Of a stretch of DNA of 64,000 bases, positions 16,478-25,345 are shown one piece after another. The translations under genes were made by a program, and so were the position numbers. The notes beneath the pieces were generated by a model. The model saw only the letters and a program-made list of their open reading frames with translations, had not been told where the DNA came from and did not search any database. Positions within the stretch are counted from its first letter, which is position 1. Each line of letters begins with the position of its first letter. The DNA comes from Sphingobacteriales bacterium (lineage in GTDB: Bacteria; Bacteroidota; Bacteroidia; Sphingobacteriales; Sphingobacteriaceae). The DNA is taken from positions 110,541-174,540 of the forward strand of contig JAQBOG010000023.1 of the NCBI GenBank assembly GCA_028288165.1, written 5' to 3'.

Positions 16478-17608
16478 TTATATTTTATAAAGTTTTTTAA
16501 CATAGTTTTCCCAAGTGTATTCCAATGACTTTTTTTGCGTATTGGTTGAAAGCAGTTTTCTAAACTCCGGATTAAAGAGCACTCTGATTAAAGCTTCCTG
16601 TAAATCAGGAACATCATGCGGAGCGCAAATTAAACCGTTTATTTCATGATTGATAACATCCGTAACTCCACCAATTTTAAAAGAAATCGACGGTAAACCT
16701 TGGGCAGCTGCTTCCAAATAAACTAATCCTAAGCCTTCTACCTTATTCTCACAAATTTTGCCTGGCATACAGAATACGGTGGAAATAGCGTAGAAAACCT
16801 TTAGTTGATCATTGCTTATGTTTTCCAAAATGTGAAGCTCAATGTTATTTTGTTTCGCTTTTTTGATTAGCAAATTCTTATAATCGGCATCTCCTTTACC
16901 AATGGTTACATACACAATTTCCTTTTTTTGATCAGGTGTAAGGCCCGCCAACGCATCGATCACGAATTCGTGGCCTTTGCGATCATCTAACCTGGCTACC
17001 GTTAAAACAATCTGTTTATCTTTCAAAAAGGGGTAAACTTCGTATACCTCCTTAATGGCTGCTGCACTGTTTTTCCCTCTCCAAAAGTTGTTAATGCCGT
17101 AACTATATGCAGTGACTTTGTCTTTATTTATTTCTGGAAACTTTTCCAAAAATAAATTTCTGATTACAGAACTACTGGTCGTGATCTGCTCGCATTTATT
17201 GAAAATATTTAATGGAGGCACAATTTTATTGAACTTTACCATATTCATTGTTAAAATATCAGTACCGTGAAGAGTAGAGTAAAAAGGTATTTTCTTTACC
17301 AGCCTGGCAATCCAAACCGGAAACAATGAGTAATAGGTTAAGCCATGTACGAGATCAAATTGCTTCGAAAACTTAATGAATTTGTAAGTTAATGCAGGCA
17401 GGTTGTGATACTTAAGAATTTTCCCGTTATATCGAATTATTTTAAAACTAAGTTTATCGTCAATCTCTTTGGTATCACTGTAATAATTCGGTGCAAGCAT
17501 GGTTACATCGACCGAAAGTTCTTTCAGGGCGTTTGCTACTTCATAACTATACGTAGAAATTCCTCCAACCATAGGCAAAAATTCGTCAGTATATAAAAGT
17601 ACTTTCAT
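16478..17608 (-). CDS. Glycosyltransferase family 4
   Basis: A 376-residue GT-B enzyme. The N-terminal acceptor domain starts with MKVLLYTDEFLPMVGGISTY (glycine-rich loop). The C-terminal nucleotide-sugar domain has VARLDDRKGHEFVIDA and the retaining E-x7-E motif EGLGLVYLEAAAQGLP. It presumably adds one sugar to the lipid-linked repeat unit on the cytoplasmic face. A 63-bp palindromic repeat (17650-17712) separates it from the upstream mutase-transferase fusion gene. Sugar and linkage cannot be predicted. Confidence 0.9.
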   Translation of the reverse strand: MKVLLYTDEFLPMVGGISTYSYEVANALKELSVDVTMLAPNYYSDTKEIDDKLSFKIIRYNGKILKYHNLPALTYKFIKFSKQFDLVHGLTYYSLFPVWIARLVKKIPFYSTLHGTDILTMNMVKFNKIVPPLNIFNKCEQITTSSSVIRNLFLEKFPEINKDKVTAYSYGINNFWRGKNSAAAIKEVYEVYPFLKDKQIVLTVARLDDRKGHEFVIDALAGLTPDQKKEIVYVTIGKGDADYKNLLIKKAKQNNIELHILENISNDQLKVFYAISTVFCMPGKICENKVEGLGLVYLEAAAQGLPSISFKIGGVTDVINHEINGLICAPHDVPDLQEALIRVLFNPEFRKLLSTNTQKKSLEYTWENYVKKLYKI

Positions 17609-17649
17609 CGTATTTCTATTAGTTTACAGTGTTATGTATTGAAAGTCGG

Positions 17650-17712
17650 TGTCATATTGAGCGAAGTCGAAATATGTATTAACAAAGCCTTCGACTCCAC
17701 TCAGGCTGATAT
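17650..17712. repeat. Imperfect palindromic repeat (GAGCGAAGTCGAA family)
   Basis: Left arm TGTCATATTGAGCGAAGTCG and right arm GCCTTCGACTCCACTCAGGC... are inverted near-complements around a short AT loop. A related half copy is at 22441-22468. It lies between two co-oriented cluster genes and could attenuate transcription. Confidence 0.75.
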
Positions 17713-17739
17713 CCCCTCTTTTTTCTGATATATGTTTAT

Positions 17740-19755
17740 CTAAAATCTTCTGTAATAGTTTGAGCTGTAGGCATCAACCAATCCCCAAAAGCGATATTTT
17801 TGCTTTTCTGTGTGATATTTAAATTTAAACGCATCCTTCATAATTGACGATAGAAACAAGGCGAAGGGCTTTAGCTTAACCAATAGATTGTCGCCATATT
17901 TAATATGGATGAACGATTTATTTCTGAACTTATAATAGGATTTCCAGTTAACTTCATCTTTATCTTCCACTTGGCGATGTAAAGCAGCATCTCTCACTAA
18001 AACAATTGGGAAATTGAATTTTCGGTTGCAACGTAAACCATACTCGGTATCATCATGGTAGATAAAAAGCTTCTTTTCTGGAAGACCAACTTTTTCAACT
18101 ACCTCCCGGGAAAATAAAGGGCCTTCGAATGAAAGATCTTCGACTAATAATTCTTTCGGAAGCTCTTGAAAAGATTTGATCCCCAATTTATCATCTATCA
18201 CGACTCTTGGGTTACTTATCAATGGGTTTTTCAAATCATATTTGATAGCTGGTAAATCTTTGAATGATGCCTTTTTAGATATTCTCAATGGGATGGCGAT
18301 TGGTTTATTTACAGCTAACAACTCTTTTAAACATTCTTTATCGGCAACTACGTCGTCATCCATAATCCAGATCCAATCATAACCCCGATTATACGCTTCT
18401 TCTAAACCGGTATAAAATCCACCAGCTCCGCCAACATTTCCTTGGTTAATTACAATTAAATCTGACCTTGTTTTTAGCCATTCTTCTGTTCCATCGGTAC
18501 TTCCGTTGTTAACTACTACAATTCCATCAATCTTTCTGTTTTGACCTTCAAGAGCAACAATACAATCTTTTAGCATAGAAAGCCGATTGTAAGTAACCAC
18601 TACAGTTGCTACAGTAGGCATAGGCTCGGGTTTGGGTTTGGTATTTATTTTTTCAATGAATGTTTTAGCTACTGCTAATGCTTCGGCAATTACGTGGTGC
18701 ATATCCATGTACCGATAGGTTGCAAGGCGACCGATGAATGTGAAGTTGCTTAGCTTAGGTAGTTCTTCTTGATATTTTGCAAGCGTAATCATATCAGCCG
18801 ATAACCTTTTTGGATAATAGGGTTGATCATCTGGTCCAGTTTCTCTACTAAACTCAGTAAATACTGTGGTTTTAGCGTGGGTTTCCCAAGGTGTAAAATG
18901 CTTATGCTCATGCACTCGTGTGTAGGGAACCGAATCGTCTGTATAGTTGATAACAGCATTGCCTTGATAATCTCCATCTACCACTTTCTTTTCGAAAAAT
19001 ACGGTTCGATAAGATAATTTTCTATGCTTATATTCAAAGAAGGCATCGATTGGGCCGGTGTAGAAAATATGGTCGTACGGGCTGATATCGTAGTTTTTGT
19101 CAAACTTGGTGTTTAGCTTTACGGTGATGTAAGGATGAGATAGCATCTTGTCAAAGAGAGCTGTATAGCCATCTTTTGGAATCCCTTGGATAGGATTAGC
19201 ATAGTAATTATCATTGTAATTAAAACGAATAGGAAGGCGTTTTAAGATATCTGCTGGTAGTTCCGTTGGCTCGCAACCCCATTGTTTTTTAGTGTATCCA
19301 TAAAAAAATGCTTTGTATAAATCTTTGCCTAAAAATTTCAGGGCTTGCTCTTCAAAGTTTTGTGGTTTCTCAATATCTTTTTCTCCCAGTGATTCGATAA
19401 AAACTTTAGCTTCTTCAGGATCTAATGCTTTATCAAAAAACTGATTAATGGTGTGAAGATTTATTGGCATGGAATAAACCTTCTTTTTATAAACTGCTTT
19501 TACACGGTTGATGTAGGGGATAAACTCGCCAAATTTCTGGATGTAATTCCAAACTTCAACATTGTCTGTATTAAAGATATGTGGCCCGTACGTATGAACC
19601 ATTACATCTGTTTCTTTGTCTCTTTCAGTATAACAATTTCCACCAATATGACTTCTTTCATCAATCATGGTAATACTACAATCAACATTTTCGCTTAGCC
19701 TTTCAGCTATTACCGCACCAGAGAAACCGGTGCCAACGATTAGGAATTTCTTCAT
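17740..19755 (-). CDS. UDP-galactopyranose mutase fused to a GT2 (galactofuranosyltransferase-like) domain
   Basis: A 671-residue fusion. Residues 1 to about 375 are a complete UDP-galactopyranose mutase: FAD motif IVGTGFSGAV, GGNCYTE, HTYGPHIFNT, FYGYTKKQWG, LPIRFNYNDNYY, and the end RLATYRYMDMHH. After a Pro/Lys linker (about 376-385), residues about 386-671 are a GT2 (GT-A) transferase: VVTYNR, NNGSTDGT, NVGGAGGF, a metal site MDDD (466-468), and FIYHDDTEYGLR (about 565) with a downstream His. The GG-x-GG, DDD and DDxxYGLR pattern resembles mycobacterial GlfT enzymes. The protein would make UDP-Galf and transfer Galf. Its ATG overlaps the flippase stop by 4 nt. The fusion is certain; the GT2 donor is inferred. 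Confidence 0.9.
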   Translation of the reverse strand: MKKFLIVGTGFSGAVIAERLSENVDCSITMIDERSHIGGNCYTERDKETDVMVHTYGPHIFNTDNVEVWNYIQKFGEFIPYINRVKAVYKKKVYSMPINLHTINQFFDKALDPEEAKVFIESLGEKDIEKPQNFEEQALKFLGKDLYKAFFYGYTKKQWGCEPTELPADILKRLPIRFNYNDNYYANPIQGIPKDGYTALFDKMLSHPYITVKLNTKFDKNYDISPYDHIFYTGPIDAFFEYKHRKLSYRTVFFEKKVVDGDYQGNAVINYTDDSVPYTRVHEHKHFTPWETHAKTTVFTEFSRETGPDDQPYYPKRLSADMITLAKYQEELPKLSNFTFIGRLATYRYMDMHHVIAEALAVAKTFIEKINTKPKPEPMPTVATVVVTYNRLSMLKDCIVALEGQNRKIDGIVVVNNGSTDGTEEWLKTRSDLIVINQGNVGGAGGFYTGLEEAYNRGYDWIWIMDDDVVADKECLKELLAVNKPIAIPLRISKKASFKDLPAIKYDLKNPLISNPRVVIDDKLGIKSFQELPKELLVEDLSFEGPLFSREVVEKVGLPEKKLFIYHDDTEYGLRCNRKFNFPIVLVRDAALHRQVEDKDEVNWKSYYKFRNKSFIHIKYGDNLLVKLKPFALFLSSIMKDAFKFKYHTEKQKYRFWGLVDAYSSNYYRRF

Positions 19756-21077
19756 ACTTTGTATTTAAGTTTGTCATAAATAGGTTTAACAAGAAAAAGA
19801 AAGTTCTCTCGTTTAAATGAACCAAGGGTAAATATTTTGATGTTATGTGAACTTAAATAAGAACCCATCATACATGTGATTAATACTTCGGTGCATAGCC
19901 ACGTAATTGCAGCTCCAACGGCTCCGTAAAAATTTACCATGACGCAATTCAATGCGATACTCGTTAAAGCGCCTATAATGGTTATCCTGAAAAAGGCTTT
20001 ATCCATCCGCATATTCATCATCACCTGGATGCCATAAATATTACTGAGAGAAACAATGAAGGGGATAAAAGAAAGAATCCTGAAAATTTCAGCACTTTGT
20101 CCAAATGCGGGTCCGTAAAATAAAGTGATAAAATAAGGCCCAATAGAAATCATTGCTAAGCCACTTAAAAAGGTGAATGTGACAATTATTGGAGCTATTT
20201 TTTGTACTACTTTAATTCCTTCGGCTGTACTTTGCCCGAATGATTTACCGATAAAAGGGAAGAGGCTTTGTGCTAACGGTATGGCTATTAAAGCTTGGGC
20301 GATAGTAATTAGTCTGGAAGCTCCTGTATAATATCCAACTTCAAAATTGTTAGAGAAGGCGCCCAAGATTACAATATTAGTTGTTGTATAAAGGCTCATT
20401 ACCACCGATGAAAAGAAGATTAACTTTTCTTCCATTAGCACAGCAATCACGTTCTTAAATGCAGGAAGCTTAACTTTTAACTCATATCTTTTAATTGCAT
20501 AGATAAATGAATAGACGCCAACCCATATTTGGGAAATACTAATAGCAAGCGGTTGATATACATAATCATGCTTTTGCTTAATTAACAACAGAATAACTAC
20601 TGTGAAAATTAGTTTGGTTACCAGGTTGAATACGGCGGTTTTGTGGAGTTCTTGTTTGGCTTGGTAGAGCCAGTTGGGGGTTATTACCCAGGCAAAGCAT
20701 ATTAAAAACGTATAGAGCAGTAGTTTACCTTCCGTTTGAAATATTGGGACAAATAAATATGCTGCGCCAAAAATGACAGCGGAAAGTGCTAAAAGAAATA
20801 TTTTACTCCCAAGAACCAGGGCGAAAATATCTTCAATGTATTTTTTATCGTCTTTGTTTTGTGCAACTTTCCGTGTTGCTGTATAATCAAAGCCAAAGTT
20901 TATTAATAATACAAAATAGGCTACAATGGCATAAGCATAATTTATTAGCCCAAATTTATCAGGACCAATAATTCTGGCCACAATAGGTACACTAATTAAA
21001 GGGAATACGAAATTTGCAATCTGTACAACGAACAGACTTGAGATGTTTTTAACAAGTGCTTTTTTCTCTCTACTCAC
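19752..21077 (-). CDS. Wzx-type flippase (polysaccharide transporter, MOP superfamily)
   Basis: A 441-residue protein with about 12-14 hydrophobic helices and the PST/RfbX signature near the N-terminus (LFVVQIANFVFPLISVPIVA, then IIGPDKFGLINYAYA). It would move the undecaprenyl-linked repeat unit across the inner membrane. It overlaps the mutase-transferase gene by 4 nt, suggesting that the Galf-containing unit is its cargo. A second flippase of a different branch lies at 34411-35853. Confidence 0.9.
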   Translation of the reverse strand: MSREKKALVKNISSLFVVQIANFVFPLISVPIVARIIGPDKFGLINYAYAIVAYFVLLINFGFDYTATRKVAQNKDDKKYIEDIFALVLGSKIFLLALSAVIFGAAYLFVPIFQTEGKLLLYTFLICFAWVITPNWLYQAKQELHKTAVFNLVTKLIFTVVILLLIKQKHDYVYQPLAISISQIWVGVYSFIYAIKRYELKVKLPAFKNVIAVLMEEKLIFFSSVVMSLYTTTNIVILGAFSNNFEVGYYTGASRLITIAQALIAIPLAQSLFPFIGKSFGQSTAEGIKVVQKIAPIIVTFTFLSGLAMISIGPYFITLFYGPAFGQSAEIFRILSFIPFIVSLSNIYGIQVMMNMRMDKAFFRITIIGALTSIALNCVMVNFYGAVGAAITWLCTEVLITCMMGSYLSSHNIKIFTLGSFKRENFLFLVKPIYDKLKYKV

Positions 21078-21138
21078 GGTGTTTATTTAAGGTTATAAAT
21101 CGCTACTAACCAAGCATTAACTATTATTTCGGATGTTA

Positions 21139-22377
21139 TTATTCAAGTGCTCCCATGTTAAACTCATAGGCTTCTGATTTAGAAACCGGAGTTAATCCAG
21201 TAATTACTTTATTATAAATACTGGTATATTCGCTCACATATCTGGTAGCAGAAAACTTCTCTGCATGACTGATGCAATTACTTTTTTTATAAGCTATCTC
21301 TTCTTTATGGTTGATGATATTCTCCAACACATCCGTTAATTGATTCTTTTCAGGATCGAATGCCCAAGTACAGGCCGGATTGTAAAGTTCTCCGAGACCG
21401 CCCATTTTGGAAAGGCAAACAGGTACTGAGTATGAAAGTGCTTCAATAACTATGCGTCCGAAAGGCTCAAACCATAAAGAAGGAACTATAGAAACATGAA
21501 TTTTGCTGTAAAAATTAGCTGGATTAACAAGACCAAGGAACTCATAATCAATACCTTTTAAATATTTTTTTAGGTGCTCGATGTATTCCGGTTCGCCATT
21601 GCCAGCAAGTAATATTTTGAAATCACTTTTTAGATTCTTATTGATGTGGGATATTTCTTTTAACAGATACTCAACTCCTTTATCTTCAGATATACGACCG
21701 ATGTAGCCAAAAATTATTTTCCCGTTTTTAGACAAAGTAGAGGTTACAGTAGGCTTATCAACTGCGTTGTATATTACAGTGGTACTGTTATTACTTAATT
21801 GAGGGATATATTCTTCGTGTTTTTCGAGTATAAAATTGCTGATCCCCACGATGCAATCCGGCACAGCAGCCAAATTCTTTTTGACGGTATGTGTTACCTT
21901 GCAATCACTGCATAATTTAGTGCAGTTGCAGTTTTCACTATATAAGTTATTGCGGTGGCAGAGTAAGTAATAATCCCGTAAGGTATGTACCAAAGGATAT
22001 TTTAAGTATTTAATAAGTAACCAAAGGAAAGGTGAAAATCCTTGAATGTTGTTTGTATGAACCACATCTGGCTTGATAGTTTTTAACAGGTTCTTTATGG
22101 TGAAATAATAGGTAGGATTGAACGAATCGATTAAATGCCAAAGAATTTTTAGGTATGATGGGCGCTTTTCATTCTCGAAAGAGGAAAAAATATTCCGTTG
22201 TTTTAAGCGGATAACGTTTACACCTTTTAGTGTTTCTGTTTCGTTGTATCTGCCAAAAGTAATAACCGAAACATCATGGCCAGATTTCACCAAACCTTCG
22301 GCAAGTAATTGTACAGATATTTCTGCTCCACCAATAAATTTCGGGAAATAGAATGTGTTAAATATGACTACTTTCAT
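21139..22377 (-). CDS. Glycosyltransferase family 4
   Basis: A 412-residue GT-B enzyme. The N-terminus MKVVIFNTFYFPKFIGGAE has the acceptor-domain glycine loop, the C-terminal domain has FGYIGRISEDKGVEYLL, and the E-x7-E motif is EPFGRIVIEALSYSVP. An unusual cysteine-rich stretch (CNCTKLCSDC, about residue 150) resembles a small metal-binding knuckle found in some family members. It sits between an acyltransferase and the flippase. Donor sugar unknown. Confidence 0.9.
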   Translation of the reverse strand: MKVVIFNTFYFPKFIGGAEISVQLLAEGLVKSGHDVSVITFGRYNETETLKGVNVIRLKQRNIFSSFENEKRPSYLKILWHLIDSFNPTYYFTIKNLLKTIKPDVVHTNNIQGFSPFLWLLIKYLKYPLVHTLRDYYLLCHRNNLYSENCNCTKLCSDCKVTHTVKKNLAAVPDCIVGISNFILEKHEEYIPQLSNNSTTVIYNAVDKPTVTSTLSKNGKIIFGYIGRISEDKGVEYLLKEISHINKNLKSDFKILLAGNGEPEYIEHLKKYLKGIDYEFLGLVNPANFYSKIHVSIVPSLWFEPFGRIVIEALSYSVPVCLSKMGGLGELYNPACTWAFDPEKNQLTDVLENIINHKEEIAYKKSNCISHAEKFSATRYVSEYTSIYNKVITGLTPVSKSEAYEFNMGALE

Positions 22378-22440
22378 TGCTACGATTTAGGTTAAAGGCT
22401 TGGACGATTGTTATTATTATACCTTCGTTATTCACATGTT

Positions 22441-22468
22441 TGTCAGCCAGAGCGAAGTCGAAGGCCTT
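22441..22468. repeat. Half copy of the GAGCGAAGTCGAA repeat overlapping a gene end
   Basis: TGTCAGCCAGAGCGAAGTCG continues into AAGGCCTT. It matches the left arm of the repeat at 17650. On the minus strand it encodes the last residues (GLRLRSG) and the stop of the adjacent acyltransferase. Confidence 0.7.
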
Positions 22469-23522
22469 GATTGATTTTGATCTTCTTCAATAAATTTCTT
22501 CCCATTGTTATGGATGGTTTCTCTACAAAATGATAGCTTAACATGGATGCCCCGAAAGAGAATAGAAAGAATAAAAGGATACAGTTAACAGGACTTAAGT
22601 CTGTGATGTATTGTTTTTTGATGATGTCAACTAAGTCCATTCCGATAACCGGATGGAGCAGATATAATGAATAGCTAATAGCACCTAAATAAACCAGTGT
22701 TTTTGTATGCCATTTGTATTTGCTGAAGGATACAAAAATTAAGATAGCTACCGAATAGGAGACAAAATACTTATACCACTTCTCTCCAAAACCGTAATCT
22801 TTATTGTAAGCCATGAATGATATTGGAAGTAATAAAATGATAAAAATGGCGAAGATGTTGAGCATTTTCTTGGCATCCAAACTGCCTTCTTTTTTTTCAA
22901 ATCTCCTGTAAAGGAGGCCTAACAGCATCACATCTAAGCCTAACGGAACAACAACCGGTAGTTTTATATCGGTTATAAACCGGATACTTGCAAGCACAAA
23001 AGAAAATCCCAATAGAGAATAAAATGCTCGTAGAATAGCTGTTTGATTAAACAACAAGCCTGAATAGAACATTAAAGCACAGATAAAGTAAAAGATCAGT
23101 TCTATTTGTAAGGTCCAGAATACGCCAATTATATCTTGCTGACCAACAAACTTTTGCAGCATGGTTATATTCGTAAACAGTTGAATAAGCGGAGGGAAGC
23201 CTATTACCATGATGGAAGCCATGATGGACACCCAATATGCGGGGTAAAGCCTAAAGAAGCGGGAAATAGCGAACTGATTTAGATCTTTATTGAATAAGCT
23301 ATAGGGAATTACATAGCCGCTTATCAGGAAAAATACCACCACACATATTTTGCCCAAGTTGGTAAAATCAAGGATAAATAAGCCAGGCAAACTGTTTTCC
23401 TGAAAAGCAGGAATGCTTGGATAATAATCTCTTAAACGCACATAAATATGCATGATTGCTACACCCAGCGCTGCAAGTCCTCTTAAGGAATCTACCCATT
23501 CTAATCTGTTTTCTGCTTTCAT
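22443..23522 (-). CDS. Acyltransferase 3 family membrane protein
   Basis: A 359-residue polytopic protein, OafA type. The signature WVDSLRGLAALGVAIMH carries Arg14-Gly15 and catalytic His25; FFLISGYVIPYSL, an RFFRLYPAYW loop and about ten helices follow. It is predicted to O-acetylate a sugar of the polymer on the periplasmic side. The final seven residues and stop codon fall inside a dispersed palindromic repeat, so the original C-terminus may have been replaced. An AGTATCA/GCTGA composite repeat lies just upstream of its start. Confidence 0.9.
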   Translation of the reverse strand: MKAENRLEWVDSLRGLAALGVAIMHIYVRLRDYYPSIPAFQENSLPGLFILDFTNLGKICVVVFFLISGYVIPYSLFNKDLNQFAISRFFRLYPAYWVSIMASIMVIGFPPLIQLFTNITMLQKFVGQQDIIGVFWTLQIELIFYFICALMFYSGLLFNQTAILRAFYSLLGFSFVLASIRFITDIKLPVVVPLGLDVMLLGLLYRRFEKKEGSLDAKKMLNIFAIFIILLLPISFMAYNKDYGFGEKWYKYFVSYSVAILIFVSFSKYKWHTKTLVYLGAISYSLYLLHPVIGMDLVDIIKKQYITDLSPVNCILLFFLFSFGASMLSYHFVEKPSITMGRNLLKKIKINQGLRLRSG

Positions 23523-23530
23523 GTTGTTAA

Positions 23531-23624
23531 AGTATCAAGTATATAGTATCAAGTATCAAGATGCTTAGCATGCTTTCTATGTCGATCGCTCAAGGCTGAT
23601 TGCTGATAGCTGACTGCTGATAGC
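23531..23624. repeat. Composite short repeat (AAGTATC tract plus GCTGATTGCTGA tract)
   Basis: AGTATCAAGTATATAGTATC with a further copy (23531-23560), then about 35 nt, then two units of GCTGAYTGCTGATAGC (23595-23624). A similarly built element sits between infC and rpmI at 40714-40784. Confidence 0.7.
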
Positions 23625-23630
23625 TCACGC

Positions 23631-24785
23631 TTAAATCGTTGCTAAATTCCTCACCAGTACCTGGAAAGATTGCTCCTCATACTTGGCATTTACAAAATTT
23701 TTAATTTTTCTTACAAAGTGTTTTTCGTCAAACGTTTCTGCATGTGATCTGATGAACTGTGGATCAAATGAAAGTCCGTCAAATGTTTTTAGTGCTTCTA
23801 AAAGGTCTTCTATTGTTTGCTCTTCGAAAAACAATGCGGTTGATCTGCTTGCATCCCCTTTATATGGAATCATAGTGTCTTTAATTCCTCCATGGCCGTA
23901 AGCGATTACTGGTCTGCCGGAAGCATTAGCTTCTAATGGAGTGATTCCATAATCTTCTAATTGGGGGAAAATCAATGCTTTACATTCGGCGTAGAGTCTT
24001 TTTAATTCTTCGGCATCTACTCCGTTCATGAAGGTGATATTTTCTTTAGCGATGCTTTTTAGCTCATTTTCCATAGAGCCTTTACCCACAATTATTAGTT
24101 TTTTATGGGGAAGCATATTAAATGTTTCGATAACCAAATCAACTTTTTTATAGGGTTCGAAACGAGAAACCATTAAATAATAATCTCCCACTTGATTTGA
24201 TACCGTAAAGTTTTTACACTTAACAGAAGGGTTGATTACTGAAACTTCGTTTCTTGGATTATAAGCTGCAATGATCCGCTTTACAACCTTTTTAGCATTG
24301 GTTACAAACCAATCTGTCCGCTCGGCAGATTTACGATCTATATATTTAAGAATATTAATTACTGTTTTGTAAGCCAATTGTTTAGCTGGACTTGCATTAG
24401 CTACTTCTTCATATGAATCTGGCCTCCAAACTAAGCGGAAAGGAGTATGACAATAGGTAATTACCAATGTATCCGGATCTGTTTTTATGTACTTAGAACA
24501 ATGAGTGGTTGACTGCAAAATCACGTCATAACCTGTTACATGCATTTGCGACATAGCGATAATCCCGAAAGGAAAAAACAGTCGCTTCATCATTTTGTCG
24601 TCTTTAATATAACGGCCAAACCATGAGGTTATAATATTGCATTCTTTTAGTTCCGGATAGGTAGTTTCCGGATTGTAAGAAAGTGTGTAAATCGGTGCGT
24701 CTGGAAATGCATTATGGAAACTTAATAGAACTTGTTCCGAGCCTCCCTTTCGAATTAATTCGTCTTGAATAATTGCGACTCTCAT
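23631..24785 (-). CDS. Glycosyltransferase family 4 (WbaZ-like)
   Basis: A 384-residue GT-B enzyme. Features are VAIIQDELIRKGGSEQVL at the N-terminus, the segment YCHTPFRLVWRPDSY (about residue 110) typical of WbaZ/mannosyl-type GT4 proteins, VSRFEPYKKVDLVIETF, and E-x7-E as EDYGITPLEANASGRP. Its ATG overlaps the stop of the hexapeptide acyltransferase by 4 nt. It likely adds mannose or a related sugar, but this rests on subgroup resemblance only. Confidence 0.9.
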   Translation of the reverse strand: MRVAIIQDELIRKGGSEQVLLSFHNAFPDAPIYTLSYNPETTYPELKECNIITSWFGRYIKDDKMMKRLFFPFGIIAMSQMHVTGYDVILQSTTHCSKYIKTDPDTLVITYCHTPFRLVWRPDSYEEVANASPAKQLAYKTVINILKYIDRKSAERTDWFVTNAKKVVKRIIAAYNPRNEVSVINPSVKCKNFTVSNQVGDYYLMVSRFEPYKKVDLVIETFNMLPHKKLIIVGKGSMENELKSIAKENITFMNGVDAEELKRLYAECKALIFPQLEDYGITPLEANASGRPVIAYGHGGIKDTMIPYKGDASRSTALFFEEQTIEDLLEALKTFDGLSFDPQFIRSHAETFDEKHFVRKIKNFVNAKYEEQSFQVLVRNLATI

Positions 24786-25345
24786 AAGATAGATTGGTTA
24801 AAATGCTTAGTAGAATGTTTGCTTTTCTTTATAAAGTAGATATCATTGAATTTTATGATGTAGTTTTCTGGTACATTTTCCATCACTACACAGTTAGGCC
24901 CGATAACCGAATTAGCTCCAATCGTGATAGGGCCTAATATTTTAGCTCCGGCGCCTAACAAGCAGTTATTTTCTATAATAGGGAAGCCATCATCCGAAGA
25001 AACAATCAGACCTTGTTTTTTGCGACCCAGGGTTACTCCGTGATAAATTGTGGTACCAGATTTTACAATACTTCCTAACCCGATCACGGTGCAGATACCG
25101 TGGATGATCACAATTCCACCTTCTATTCTTGCACGGTAATCAATGTCGATGGCATACATTATTTGAACTAATCGGGTGAGAATTAATGGGAGCAAAGGGA
25201 TTCTCTTACTGTTTAGAAAATAGGATATCCGGTAAAATAGCAATGCGTGAAAACCTCGGTTAGTTAAAATCGCCAACACGGGGTTCACGCCATATTCATA
25301 CTTTAAGCGCATTAAATCCTCTTTTGAATCTTTTATTAAACCCAT
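24782..25345 (-). CDS. Left-handed beta-helix (hexapeptide repeat) acyltransferase, serine acetyltransferase-like
   Basis: A 187-residue protein with a helical N-terminus and a hexapeptide beta-helix: IEGGIVIIHGICTVIGLG, SGTTIYHGVTLG, GAGAKILGPITIGANSVIG. It resembles CysE/WcaB acetyltransferases, but cluster context suggests it acetylates a sugar. The start is chosen at 25345: AAGGAG lies about 7 nt upstream and the gene overlaps the preceding stop by 10 nt. An in-frame ATG 48 nt further up would overlap the neighbour by 58 nt and has no such site. Confidence 0.85.
   Translation of the reverse strand: MGLIKDSKEDLMRLKYEYGVNPVLAILTNRGFHALLFYRISYFLNSKRIPLLPLILTRLVQIMYAIDIDYRARIEGGIVIIHGICTVIGLGSIVKSGTTIYHGVTLGRKKQGLIVSSDDGFPIIENNCLLGAGAKILGPITIGANSVIGPNCVVMENVPENYIIKFNDIYFIKKSKHSTKHFNQSIL

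Noticed and set aside
17650..17712. Attachment site or insertion-sequence end
   Set aside because: There is no transposase, integrase or target-site duplication nearby; it fits a short dispersed palindrome with a relative at 22441.
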